DNA from: Moritella sp. PE36
Lineage (GTDB): Bacteria > Pseudomonadota > Gammaproteobacteria > Enterobacterales > Moritellaceae
Assembly (NCBI RefSeq): GCF_000170855.1
Contig: NZ_ABCQ01000001.1
Location: forward strand, 1-64,000
Reading direction: 5' to 3'
Length of the DNA stretch: 64,000 bases
Every line of letters begins with the position of its first letter. The stretch's first letter is position 1. Of this stretch, positions 56,184 to 64,000 are shown piece after piece. Made by a program: the position numbers and the translations under genes. The notes beneath the pieces were generated by a model. That model was not told where the DNA came from. It saw only the letters and a program-made list of their open reading frames with translations, and did not search any database.

Positions 56184-56813
56184 ATGGAAATGCCTGCAGT
56201 AATCAGACGGCGTACCCGTCTCACTCCCGAAGCACGTCGTGAACAATTAATGCAGTGCGCAATCGAAGTATTTTCTAAACGTGGCCTCGGCCGTGCAGGT
56301 CATGCTGAAATAGCAGAATTAGCGCAAGTCTCAGTCGCCACGGTATTTAACTACTTCAGCAGCAGAGAACAACTGGTTGATCATGTATTAATACAGATTG
56401 AAGACTTCTTCAGCCACATGGTGCGTAAGAACTTTATTGATATTACCGGGCAAGAAAACAACAGTGCTCATCAAGCCATTCATGATTACTTAGCCGATTT
56501 TGTTGATGCTGCGATCAACAACCCACAATTTACCTATATCTGGTTGGAGTGGAGTTCGTCTATTCGTGAGGATACTTGGCCACGTTATCTGACTTTACTC
56601 GATAGCAACATTGCAATTATCAGTAACAAGATCGCACCAGCGATCGCATCCGGTGAAATAAATACTTATTTAACCACCACGGAGTTTGCCCGTAGTCTAT
56701 GCAATCAAGGTTACATGATCTTGCAGCTAGTCAATCAGCCACAAGCGATGGACAGAGAAAGCATTATTGCGTTTTTAGAGAAGTACGTGACGTCGGCGTT
56801 GGCTAAAGCTTAA
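56184..56813 (+). CDS. TetR-family regulator of the LuxR/HapR/SmcR quorum-sensing group
   Basis: The protein has RTRLTPEARREQLMQCAIEVFSK, then GLGRAGHAEIAELAQVSVATVFNYFSSREQLVDHVL, a TetR helix-turn-helix nearly matching V. harveyi LuxR and V. cholerae HapR. The ligand domain has WLEWSSSIREDTWPRYL, as WFEWSASTRDEVWP in LuxR. These master regulators control quorum-sensing genes, often including polysaccharide genes. ATG 56184 gives 209 residues; a TTG at 56172 gives a start resembling the MDA of HapR, and I cannot decide. Adjacent divergent hpt matches the Vibrio order. Confidence 0.88.
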   Translation: MEMPAVIRRRTRLTPEARREQLMQCAIEVFSKRGLGRAGHAEIAELAQVSVATVFNYFSSREQLVDHVLIQIEDFFSHMVRKNFIDITGQENNSAHQAIHDYLADFVDAAINNPQFTYIWLEWSSSIREDTWPRYLTLLDSNIAIISNKIAPAIASGEINTYLTTTEFARSLCNQGYMILQLVNQPQAMDRESIIAFLEKYVTSALAKA

Positions 56814-56850
56814 GGATAGAGAGGAGAAGACCCCACCCTAGCCAAAGAAC

Positions 56851-56986
56851 GACCCCCTCCCAACCTCCCCCTAACTTTTTATTGTAGAAAGTAGGGGAGG
56901 AGAAAGAGAAAGGCTTCGCTGCCAATTTAGCTTGGTGCTATTTTAGTCCCCTCCCTTTATTTCAAGGGGAGGGCTAGGGTGGGGTT
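56851..56986. repeat. GC-rich intergenic palindromic repeat, full copy
   Basis: 136 bases very close to the copy at 55091-55226, from ACCCCCTCCCAACCTCCCCC to GGGGAGGGCTAGGGTGGGG. An extra CCCCACCCTAGCC at 56831-56843 is the inverse of its right end. The right end overlaps the stop codon of ubiX (56986-56988), so the element lies right at the gene end and may act as its terminator. Confidence 0.88.
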
Positions 56987-57618
56987 CAACGCCCCCACCC
57001 GGCATAAATCGATTGTTCTACATCTAAGTGGTCAAGAATACGGGCGACCATCAAATCAATTAAATCATCCAGCGTTTTCGGCTTACGGTAAAAACCCGGT
57101 GCAGCCGGCATGATAGTTACCCCTAACCGCGATAACTTCAGCATGTTTTCTAAATGGATCGGCGACAGTGGTGTTTCCCGCGGGATCAAGACTAACTGCC
57201 CACGCTCTTTTAATACCACGTCAGCAGCGCGTTGTAATAAGTTGGTCGACATACCTTGCGCTACGGCGGCTACCGTCCCCATACTGCATGGGCAGATCAC
57301 CATCTGTTTTGGCGCACCAGAACCCGAAGCCACGGGCGAGAACCAATCTTTACTGCTAGGGACAAATAACTGCCCTGCTTTCGCTTGGTATCTATCGGTT
57401 AAAAACAGTTGCAGTGATTTATTGTCTGCAGGCCACTTTTCATCGGTTTCAGTCGCCATGACGACCTTGGCTGCATCCGACATCAACAAATGTACTTGTA
57501 CATCCGCCGCTAATAATAGTTCTAATAAACGTATCGCATATTGTGAGCCTGACGCGCCACTGATACCTAAGGTAATACGTTTACTAAATTCGTGCGCTTT
57601 AGTTTGCATGGACATCAT
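56986..57618 (-). CDS. ubiX: Flavin prenyltransferase (UbiX/Pad1 family)
   Basis: The 210-residue protein has [22 protein letters not shown] (FMN-binding GxSGxSG), [54 protein letters not shown] in sections, and IMPAAPGFY. It prenylates FMN to the cofactor of UbiD in ubiquinone synthesis. Two further in-frame ATGs (57615, 57609) are possible starts; AAGGA lies just before them. Usual length about 190-210. Upstream is the octanucleotide repeat. Confidence 0.93.
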   Translation of the reverse strand: MMSMQTKAHEFSKRITLGISGASGSQYAIRLLELLLAADVQVHLLMSDAAKVVMATETDEKWPADNKSLQLFLTDRYQAKAGQLFVPSSKDWFSPVASGSGAPKQMVICPCSMGTVAAVAQGMSTNLLQRAADVVLKERGQLVLIPRETPLSPIHLENMLKLSRLGVTIMPAAPGFYRKPKTLDDLIDLMVARILDHLDVEQSIYAGWGR

Positions 57619-57641
57619 GATCCTTGTTCTTATAATTCATC

Positions 57642-57736
57642 ATTATCTAATTATCTAATTATCTAATTATCTAATTATCTAATTATCTAATTATCTAATT
57701 ATCTAATTATCTAATTATCTAATTATCTAATTATCT
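57642..57736. repeat. Octanucleotide tandem repeat (ATTATCTA), about 12 copies
   Basis: Eleven perfect ATTATCTA units and a 7-base partial one. It lies between the mpl stop and the ubiX start (24 bases ahead of the ATG at 57618). Such perfect short repeats change copy number by slippage. Placed ahead of ubiX, it could change distance of promoter or ribosome site. Confidence 0.95.
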
Positions 57737-57762
57737 TTTTATTTTTTTAACTAGCATTCAAG

Positions 57763-59178
57763 TTATAGCGTTGCTAACAATTTATCATGAATACCGGCAA
57801 AACTACCATTACTCATAATTAATACATGGCAAGGTTCATTCCGTGCATGCGCGCGCTTGCTGATCTCGCTAATCAATGTATCAATCTGCGAATGAATAAC
57901 CGCTTTATCACGGTTATCAACACCCTGTCTCAAACTATGCTCAGCACACAATTCGTCAGCAACAGGCTGTAGATCCCAATCTAACCCTTCAGGTTGATAT
58001 AGTAATACATCATCAGCTAGTGTTAACGATTGTGCTAACGCTTGTTGATGCGTGCCCATACGCATGGTATTCGAACGGGGCTCTAATACCGCAATAATAC
58101 GTTCATTACCGACAGCTGCACGTAATCCCGCTAATGTAGTAGCGATCGCCGTTGGGTGATGAGCAAAGTCATCATAAACACGGATACCCTGCACTTCACC
58201 TTTGACTTCCATACGACGTTTTGGGGTTTTGAACTCCCCTAACCCAGTAATTGCTTGGCTTAATTCAACGCCCGCATAATGTGCAGCGGCGATCGCCATC
58301 ATGCCATTTTGTAAATTATGCTCGCCAATCAAATTCCACTTAACCACACCCGCTAATTCACCTTTACAGTAAACTTCAAATTGACTGGCATCGGCACGTA
58401 ATTTCTTCGCTTGCCAATGACTGCCATCAACACCACGATATTCGGCACCTAAGCATTGCACAGGCGTCCAGCAACCTTGGGCTTTGACTTCATCCAATGC
58501 AGGTACATTGTCTGGCATTAAGATCAGGCCATTACTCGGCACCGTTCTTACTACGTGATGGAATTGACGCTGGATCGCGGCTAAATCAGGGAAGATATCG
58601 GCGTGATCATATTCAAGGTTATTCATGATCAAGGTATTTGGCTGATAATGCACAAACTTAGACCGCTTATCAAAAAAGGCGGTATCGTATTCATCCGCTT
58701 CGATAACAAAGAAGTAACCACCGCCCAAACGAGCCGATTCAGTAAAGTTCTGTGGCACTCCGCCAATTAAGAAACCCGGCTCTAACCCGGCATATTCTAA
58801 GATCCACGCCACCATAGCCGCAGTCGTGGTTTTGCCATGGGTACCAGAAGCCGCGATCACATAGCGATGTTGTAATAAATGTGTCGATAACCACTGTGGT
58901 CCAGAGGTATACGCTAACTTGCGGTTTAACATGTATTCGACACAAGGATTACCGCGTGACATGGCATTACCGACAATCACCATATCTGGCGCCGGATCAA
59001 GCTGGCTGGGATCATAACCTTCTATCAGTTCGATACCTTGCGCTGCTAACTGGGTGCTCATTGGCGGATACACATTGGCATCTGACCCCGTGACTTTATA
59101 GCCAAGCTGTTTAGCCAGTACCGCTATGCCACCCATGAAAGTGCCACAAATCCCGAGAATATGTATATGTTTAGACAT
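57763..59178 (-). CDS. mpl: UDP-N-acetylmuramate:L-alanyl-gamma-D-glutamyl-meso-diaminopimelate ligase
   Basis: The 471-residue Mur ligase starts KHIHILGICGTFMGGIAVLAK, has the ATP loop GTHGKTT at 112-118, EADEYDTAFFDKRSKF, NNLEYDHADIFPD and, near the C-terminus, DDFAHHPTAI and LEPRSNTMRMG. It recycles cell-wall tripeptide. AAGGTG lies before ATG 59178. It lies 4 bases after the smp-like gene. Confidence 0.95.
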   Translation of the reverse strand: MSKHIHILGICGTFMGGIAVLAKQLGYKVTGSDANVYPPMSTQLAAQGIELIEGYDPSQLDPAPDMVIVGNAMSRGNPCVEYMLNRKLAYTSGPQWLSTHLLQHRYVIAASGTHGKTTTAAMVAWILEYAGLEPGFLIGGVPQNFTESARLGGGYFFVIEADEYDTAFFDKRSKFVHYQPNTLIMNNLEYDHADIFPDLAAIQRQFHHVVRTVPSNGLILMPDNVPALDEVKAQGCWTPVQCLGAEYRGVDGSHWQAKKLRADASQFEVYCKGELAGVVKWNLIGEHNLQNGMMAIAAAHYAGVELSQAITGLGEFKTPKRRMEVKGEVQGIRVYDDFAHHPTAIATTLAGLRAAVGNERIIAVLEPRSNTMRMGTHQQALAQSLTLADDVLLYQPEGLDWDLQPVADELCAEHSLRQGVDNRDKAVIHSQIDTLISEISKRAHARNEPCHVLIMSNGSFAGIHDKLLATL

Positions 59179-59182
59179 CAGA

Positions 59183-59896
59183 TCACCTTTTTGAACGAAA
59201 TTTATGATGCACGCGGTTGATCGTCACACCGATAATGACACCAAACAGCAATAACAACAGAAACAAGATTAAAATAGATTTAGTGGCATCAAACTGGAAA
59301 ATAGTGAAGGTTTTAAGCATTTGTTGATAACCAAAATGCAACTGTAAAAAACCCACTGGTTTGTTGTCCGCTAATATCGGCTTTAAATATACCCGTACAC
59401 CCGCTGGCGCAACATAGTGTTTGTTCGCCATTAACGCTTCGACATAATCGTCTTGTGAAGAACTTAATAATTTACCATTTTCAGCAAAAATGTGCAGGCT
59501 AGTCACATATTGATTTTCGCTAACCTCATCCACCAGCTGTTGCAGCTGTTTTTTACTGTTAATACGGATAATACGATCAGTCGAGCTGCGCGCTACAATC
59601 AGATTAGCCGCCATTTTAGTCGGATAATCCAATAATGAATGCACCAACATATCGACTTGTTGATAACGAGAAGCCGTGACATTGTTATATAACGAGATAG
59701 CAATGAAAATGAAAAATGTGCTCAGACTTAATGCGATCAGTAATGAGGTTTGACCTTTCAGAAATTTATTCCGGCGATTAGACTTATTATCCTCAGTGTC
59801 GGGACTGTCTTTGCTCATCTGATGCGTTGCTAAGTGCGGTTCATGCCCAGCGAGCGCTGTGTCTGTAGGCTTGTCATTATTCTTACTTTTAACCAC
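59183..59896 (-). CDS. Smp/AhpA (YtjB)-family inner-membrane protein
   Basis: The 237-residue protein uses a GTG at 59896 with AAGGAG six bases upstream; the frame extends 13 codons to a TTG. It has a polar N-terminus rich in Asp/Ser, a helix at about residues 55-77, a periplasmic domain of about 125 residues, a second helix near 207-229 and a basic end. The family stands divergent to serB in enterobacteria and vibrios; the function is not firmly known. Confidence 0.82.
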   Translation of the reverse strand: MVKSKNNDKPTDTALAGHEPHLATHQMSKDSPDTEDNKSNRRNKFLKGQTSLLIALSLSTFFIFIAISLYNNVTASRYQQVDMLVHSLLDYPTKMAANLIVARSSTDRIIRINSKKQLQQLVDEVSENQYVTSLHIFAENGKLLSSSQDDYVEALMANKHYVAPAGVRVYLKPILADNKPVGFLQLHFGYQQMLKTFTIFQFDATKSILILFLLLLLFGVIIGVTINRVHHKFRSKR

Positions 59897-59998
59897 AACG
59901 AACTCCTTCCTGAATAGCGTAATTACGAATCGCAATTTTAAGTCGAATGCGTTATCTTTGCTAGTAGTAACCTATCGATTACAAGGATTAGTAGCAAA

Positions 59999-61183
59999 AT
60001 GACTCAACTCGCTGAGACTTTATTTAGTAATACCCCGCCAATAGCATGGCCACAATTGTTAACCTTGCACTGTTCTCAAAAAAATACCCAAATCAAACAA
60101 GTCACTTACTGTCAGGGTCAATTTAATATTTCTGCGCAAGAACGGCAAGTCATGAATGAGAGTAATAGTCATTATCTCACCTTAATCGGCCCGACTATAG
60201 CAAGTGATGCCTTACTCAATTTATTGTCAGCATTAAGTCAGCTACAAGTATCCGCGCAAAGCAGCGGTGATATTATCATTTATCCACCAGCGACCTATTC
60301 ATTAGAAAATAGCCCATTAACCCACGATGCTTCGGCGGACACTCAAGCCTGTACGCAGGGCGATATCGTTGTTTTAGGCTTTGCTGAGTTATTCACCGAA
60401 CGCTCAGCTGAACTCTCAGCTAAGCTCTTAAATAAACAGCGCCAGCAATTTAACGATACACTAGCGAGCTGGAGTAACGATTACCACATTGATTATGCAC
60501 TTAGTCAAACATTACCGAGTTTAAAGCAACCCGGCGTGGTATTAATGGATATGGATTCAACCACCATTCAGATTGAATGTATTGATGAGATCGCCAAGCT
60601 AGCTGGTGTCGGCGAGCAAGTTGCAGCAGTGACCGCAAAGGCCATGAATGGCGAGTTAGATTTTTCAGAAAGCTTACGTTCACGTGTTGCCACACTGACT
60701 AACTGCCCAGAAGCGGTATTAACGCAAGTTGCAGATGCGATGCCTCTGATGCCAGGGCTAGAGTTATTGATTGCCACCTTACACCAAGCCAATTGGAAAG
60801 TGGCGATTGCGTCAGGTGGTTTTACTTACTTTGCTAAGCGTCTACAGGATGATTTAGGTTTTGATGCCGTTTATGCGAATGAACTAGAGATAGTCGATGG
60901 CATCTTAACGGGTAAGGTCATTGGCGATATTGTCGATGCACAGGTAAAAGCCGATACGCTGCAAGCATTAGCACAACAATATCAGATAGCGCCACAACAA
61001 ACTGTGGCAATTGGCGATGGTGCCAATGATTTAATCATGCTTAAGAGTGCGGCATTAGGGGTAGCCATTCATGCTAAACCGATTGTCCAGCAACAAGCTC
61101 AAGTGGCATTGAATTATCACGATTTAGAAGGTTTGGTCGGGTTATTACAGGCGGCAAACTGTGTGGAAGCCAGTTGGTCTTAG
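59999..61183 (+). CDS. serB: Phosphoserine phosphatase
   Basis: The 394-residue protein has a divergent N-terminal regulatory part (to about 175), then the HAD motifs: DMDSTT at 184-189 (nucleophile Asp184), IASGGFTYFA at 270-279, and GDGANDLIML at 339-348 with the metal-binding Asp. It makes serine from phosphoserine. It is longer than E. coli SerB (322). It is divergent to the smp-like gene and convergent to the PilZ gene. Confidence 0.95.
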   Translation: MTQLAETLFSNTPPIAWPQLLTLHCSQKNTQIKQVTYCQGQFNISAQERQVMNESNSHYLTLIGPTIASDALLNLLSALSQLQVSAQSSGDIIIYPPATYSLENSPLTHDASADTQACTQGDIVVLGFAELFTERSAELSAKLLNKQRQQFNDTLASWSNDYHIDYALSQTLPSLKQPGVVLMDMDSTTIQIECIDEIAKLAGVGEQVAAVTAKAMNGELDFSESLRSRVATLTNCPEAVLTQVADAMPLMPGLELLIATLHQANWKVAIASGGFTYFAKRLQDDLGFDAVYANELEIVDGILTGKVIGDIVDAQVKADTLQALAQQYQIAPQQTVAIGDGANDLIMLKSAALGVAIHAKPIVQQQAQVALNYHDLEGLVGLLQAANCVEASWS

Positions 61184-61273
61184 TACTGTTAATAACTTGC
61201 TTTTAGTTCTACTAATAAATCGACCTTAGTACTATTCATGACTTGAGCCTAGTACTAATAGCAAATGGTGTAC

Positions 61274-61317
61274 GCCCACGTTAATGATACTTAAATTACG
61301 CTAAGTACAACGTGGGC
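61274..61317. terminator. Convergent intrinsic terminator of serB and the PilZ gene
   Basis: Inverted repeat GCCCACGTT (61274-61282) and AACGTGGGC (61309-61317) with a 26-base spacer, followed by CTTGTTT. It is between two converging genes. Upstream of it are three loose repeats of a TAGTACT motif. Confidence 0.65.
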
Positions 61318-61349
61318 CTTGTTTAACATGAACCAGTTATCACAACGCC

Positions 61350-63719
61350 TTAACGCATGCGCCGCAGACCAAGTCGATACAATAACTCCTCTGACACGTC
61401 AATCAAGTCAACCACACCCCGTACGCTCCACAGTTCATCTTCCAGTTTTTGCGCTCTGTGCACGGCATAATGACTGACATAGTTAAGTTCTTTTTCAATG
61501 TATTCCATATCCGGTCGTCCAGTACGTGACAACATCAATTGAATAGCAAAAAAAGCGCCTTTTTGTAAACTATGGCTAATAAATTGGCGGCGTTCATGGT
61601 CATCACTAAAGTCTTTTTCAAATCGGGTGTTAACCTCACTGTCACTTGCCGCAACGGTGATATAAAGTACCTGCTGCCAAGGCCGATAAGTAGACTCTAA
61701 ACTTGATAATGCCTCATCAAAAACCTGCTTAATACTGCTGTCAGCAAACAAAGGATAAAGGTTATAGGGCGCTTCGGGTTGGCCAAATAGTTCAAATAAT
61801 GGTAATAAGCTATTTTTATTCTGACTAATGCCGATCCTATCTACCTGATAGCTGTTGTTTACCTTATGGATATACAGGGGCACGGTCGCCAAATTATGGC
61901 AATACATATTCCGTAATACCGCAGTGACACCCGGTGATTGACTCGGCTCTGGCATACTTTTTAACTTATCTTTATTACTGCTAATTAACAAATTAAAAAA
62001 CTGACAACCAATATGATTGTCTTTATCACCGGCGATCTGCAGGTGCAACACGGTGTTGGCTTTATTACAACCAACCACACTGTAGGGTAAATCAACCAGA
62101 GCCACTTTCTTGGATAGTTTTTGCAGCATAGGTAATTCAAGGTAAATACGATGGCCTATCTGTACATCCAGAGGTTCTTCTAACTCGATCTGTAAGCCTT
62201 CGGTAGAAAAATCATTGCTCCAGCCTTTCATACTACGCTCGGAATTACTGGCTATAATCGCGGTTTTATAACTGAATCGTGCTTCTTTGCGTAATTGTAC
62301 AAATTTGAACTGGGATAATACTGCGCTTTGCTTTGCGACAGGCAGGCGATATTGGTGCAGTTGATTAAAGTCACTGCCCTGCTGCGTATACGCCTTATAG
62401 TCATTCAAAATGTTTTCATTGGTAATATCTTGCAGTAACCCAACCCAACGAATATGTTGTAATGCCTCGATCGTTCTTGTGCCGAGTGGCTGCTGACTTT
62501 CTGCTGCGAGCAAATGTTTTTTTTCATCAAATACAGACGGGTTTAACGATAGTTTAAATACCCGAAAGTTAGGACGTTGACAGGCAAACGATAAAAACAA
62601 GGCTTTTGAACCGGATTTGGCCAGACTAAACGCATCTGCCGCATAAAAAAACAGGCGGCCATTTTGGCTATAATAAAAGCTGTAGATCGTCGTTTCAATA
62701 CGTTGCTTCGCTTGTAGCAAGGCTTGCATCCAAGGGGTTTGCCAACATGCTTCTAACTGACTCTTAGACTCTTCATTGACCCAATAATCATACACACCAC
62801 GGTTATTTTCATTCACTAATAAATGACTCAACACTGGTTTATCATCATTTGCTACATATAACGGCAAACCAGACATACGCGGTAAAAAGAATTGTTCATA
62901 GCCTTTAACAACAACATTCTCTTCCTGATAACGCACATTAACTTTATATTTACTCTTATTTTGCGCGATCAACTTACTAATAAAAACATTCAATTCGTTG
63001 TTATCATCAATACGCATTAAGCGTAAATAATCAAATTTATCTTCTTCGTCTACCCCCATCAACTTGTAAGCAAAAAAGTCGCGCAGCAAGTGATTGGCAT
63101 ATTCTTGGCGTAAACTAAAAAAGTTCACACTGATTAAACTACCAGCAGCAATATTATGGTCTTTCTCAATTTTAACTTTAATGCCACTAGTTGATATATC
63201 TGACGTCATTGCATCGACAAGGCGATCACCAAACCGTAGTTTGATCCCCGAGCTATAATGCATACGTTCTTCATTACGGATAAAATAAGACGCATACTGG
63301 ACGGGTTCAACGGTAAATGGGGCGGCTGGGTCCATCACTGCAACATCACGTTCAGCGGCGGGTTTACTGCGTTCACTTTGGTGGTAAGCTAATACTTGTT
63401 CGTAGATGCCTAAGGTATAATGACCTTGGTGCTGACCTAGCAGGGTTTCTAATAATTTAATTTCGGTCGGGGTCATGTGATGTAAAATACCATCGCATTC
63501 ATAACCGATCACATCACTATTAACACGTTGGCGAAAATCAAGAATACGTCGTGTGGGCACAGAAAGACGCTTGACCTCCATCTTGATCAAAAAACGGGTA
63601 CTTTTAGTTTCACCTTCCGTCAACTGTTCCAACAAACGGTTAAAGTCAGGTTCATAATACAAGGTTGCTAATTTTTTAATTACGTCGGCGTAATTAGATA
63701 ATTCCATGCGGTTGATCAC
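61350..63719 (-). CDS. Large PilZ-domain protein (c-di-GMP effector candidate)
   Basis: The 789-residue protein has PilZ-like segments: DRLVDAMTSDISTSGIKVKIE at about 175 with an N-terminal RxxxR-like region before, and, around 490, RSMKGWSNDFSTEGLQIELEE. The two match the D/N-x-S-x-x-G part of PilZ domains; the middle is unknown. No signal peptide or helix. A PilZ protein of this kind is next to serB in Vibrio. The start could be GTG 63719 or ATG 63707. It may link c-di-GMP to motility or surface glycans. The first domain lacks a clear RxxxR arginine pair, so binding is not certain. Confidence 0.8.
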   Translation of the reverse strand: MINRMELSNYADVIKKLATLYYEPDFNRLLEQLTEGETKSTRFLIKMEVKRLSVPTRRILDFRQRVNSDVIGYECDGILHHMTPTEIKLLETLLGQHQGHYTLGIYEQVLAYHQSERSKPAAERDVAVMDPAAPFTVEPVQYASYFIRNEERMHYSSGIKLRFGDRLVDAMTSDISTSGIKVKIEKDHNIAAGSLISVNFFSLRQEYANHLLRDFFAYKLMGVDEEDKFDYLRLMRIDDNNELNVFISKLIAQNKSKYKVNVRYQEENVVVKGYEQFFLPRMSGLPLYVANDDKPVLSHLLVNENNRGVYDYWVNEESKSQLEACWQTPWMQALLQAKQRIETTIYSFYYSQNGRLFFYAADAFSLAKSGSKALFLSFACQRPNFRVFKLSLNPSVFDEKKHLLAAESQQPLGTRTIEALQHIRWVGLLQDITNENILNDYKAYTQQGSDFNQLHQYRLPVAKQSAVLSQFKFVQLRKEARFSYKTAIIASNSERSMKGWSNDFSTEGLQIELEEPLDVQIGHRIYLELPMLQKLSKKVALVDLPYSVVGCNKANTVLHLQIAGDKDNHIGCQFFNLLISSNKDKLKSMPEPSQSPGVTAVLRNMYCHNLATVPLYIHKVNNSYQVDRIGISQNKNSLLPLFELFGQPEAPYNLYPLFADSSIKQVFDEALSSLESTYRPWQQVLYITVAASDSEVNTRFEKDFSDDHERRQFISHSLQKGAFFAIQLMLSRTGRPDMEYIEKELNYVSHYAVHRAQKLEDELWSVRGVVDLIDVSEELLYRLGLRRMR

Positions 63720-63829
63720 TGCTCAAATTTGAAAATGGATACAATTACGGTTAGCGATAGTACGATAAAGTGCATAGCCAAACCGTCAATAAATAGATAA
63801 TAACGTTAACCAAGCAAAATAAGTGCCAT

Positions 63830-64000
63830 TTAACAGACTATTTTCTTTCTTTTTTGATGGTGCTCACTTTTTATCGCGTACATTTCATTATCCGCCCCCG
63901 TCAATAGCTCATCAGCACTCATATTGGAGTGATAAACACTATAACCAATGCTAATACCGATAGATACATTACACACGGATAAGGCAAATGATTGCAATAA
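63830..64000 (-). CDS. GGDEF-domain diguanylate cyclase, C-terminal end
   Basis: I read the last 56 codons on the minus strand: VSIGISIGYSVYH, then ELLTGADNEMYAIKSEHHQKRK and a stop at 63830. This is the typical end of a GGDEF domain (the S-x-G-x-S/A motif and A-D-x-A-M-Y-x-A-K), here with Asn-Glu in place of the usual residues before Met. The gene starts beyond the window. It is 110 bases upstream of the PilZ gene, so both concern c-di-GMP. Confidence 0.85.
   Translation of the reverse strand, partial: LLQSFALSVCNVSIGISIGYSVYHSNMSADELLTGADNEMYAIKSEHHQKRKKIVC

Noticed and set aside
57110-57658. 182-codon plus-strand frame
   Set aside because: Antisense of ubiX; the UbiX motifs on the other strand explain the region.
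57642-57736. CRISPR-like array
   Set aside because: Units of 8 bases with no spacers; it is a simple tandem repeat.
61184-61270. Three TAGTACT-containing imperfect repeats after serB
   Set aside because: The repeats are loose and short; I see no defined element.

Overview
The window looks like chromosomal DNA of a cold-water marine gammaproteobacterium of the Vibrionales/Alteromonadales kind (Moritella-like is my best guess). The reasons are low GC, a HapR/LuxR-type TetR regulator divergent from hpt, and the PilZ - serB - smp/ahpA neighbourhood familiar from vibrios. The genus is inference from gene order and protein style, not from a search.

From about 51.45 kb down to base 1, almost everything is coded on the minus strand and forms one very large surface-polysaccharide locus. 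It is headed by an ops element (51964-51972) of the JUMPstart type bound by RfaH, followed by wza, wzb, an intrinsic terminator-like hairpin and wzc. Next come wecB and wecC (UDP-ManNAcA supply), then a Wzx/Wzy block (43.8-36.8 kb: four glycosyltransferases counting the one after the heparinase-like gene, Wzx, Wzy, two acyltransferase-3 proteins, a heparinase II/III-like protein), then manC and manB, wecA and galE. A beta-CASP metallo-beta-lactamase gene (26.75-28.18 kb) marks the boundary to a complete legionaminic-acid-type cluster (legB, legC, legG, legI, a NeuD acetyltransferase, ptmE-like, Gfo/Idh/MocA, legF, SDR; 26.6-17.8 kb).

Below an asnB remnant and a hairpin terminator lies a five-gene block of poorly known proteins (17.1-10.6 kb: a deacetylase-like protein, an orphan protein, a GT-B glycosyltransferase, a Wzy/WaaL-type polymerase, a membrane-anchored protein with a discoidin-like C-terminus). 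Then come an IS1595 fragment and a decayed second copy of the beta-CASP gene. The last part (9.4-1 kb) is a second assembly system: WbpM/FlaA1-type dehydratase, MurJ-type flippase, HpcH/HpaI-type aldolase, small phosphoglycosyltransferase, AsnB amidotransferase, a manB remnant cut by an ISAs1-family fragment, a CMP-nonulosonate synthetase, and a CBS-NeuB fusion that runs off the window.

The locus therefore holds two initiating transferases, two flippases, two polymerases and two nonulosonate routes. Remnants of three genes also present intact elsewhere in the locus (manB, asnB, beta-CASP) mark the joints. I read this as a composite of at least two clusters brought together by recombination. 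The gene products work as sugar-nucleotide suppliers (WecBC, ManBC, GalE, WbpM-like, Leg pathway), repeat-unit builders (transferases), flippases/polymerases and the Wza-Wzb-Wzc export machine.

From 51.7 kb rightwards are ordinary chromosomal genes: a small membrane protein, a TrmB-like methyltransferase, a YadGH-type ABC exporter, hpt, the HapR/LuxR homologue, ubiX, mpl, smp/ahpA, serB, a large PilZ protein and the end of a GGDEF protein. Three copies of a GC-rich palindromic intergenic repeat and a 12-copy octanucleotide repeat lie here. I saw no tRNA, rRNA, CRISPR array, prophage or replication origin.
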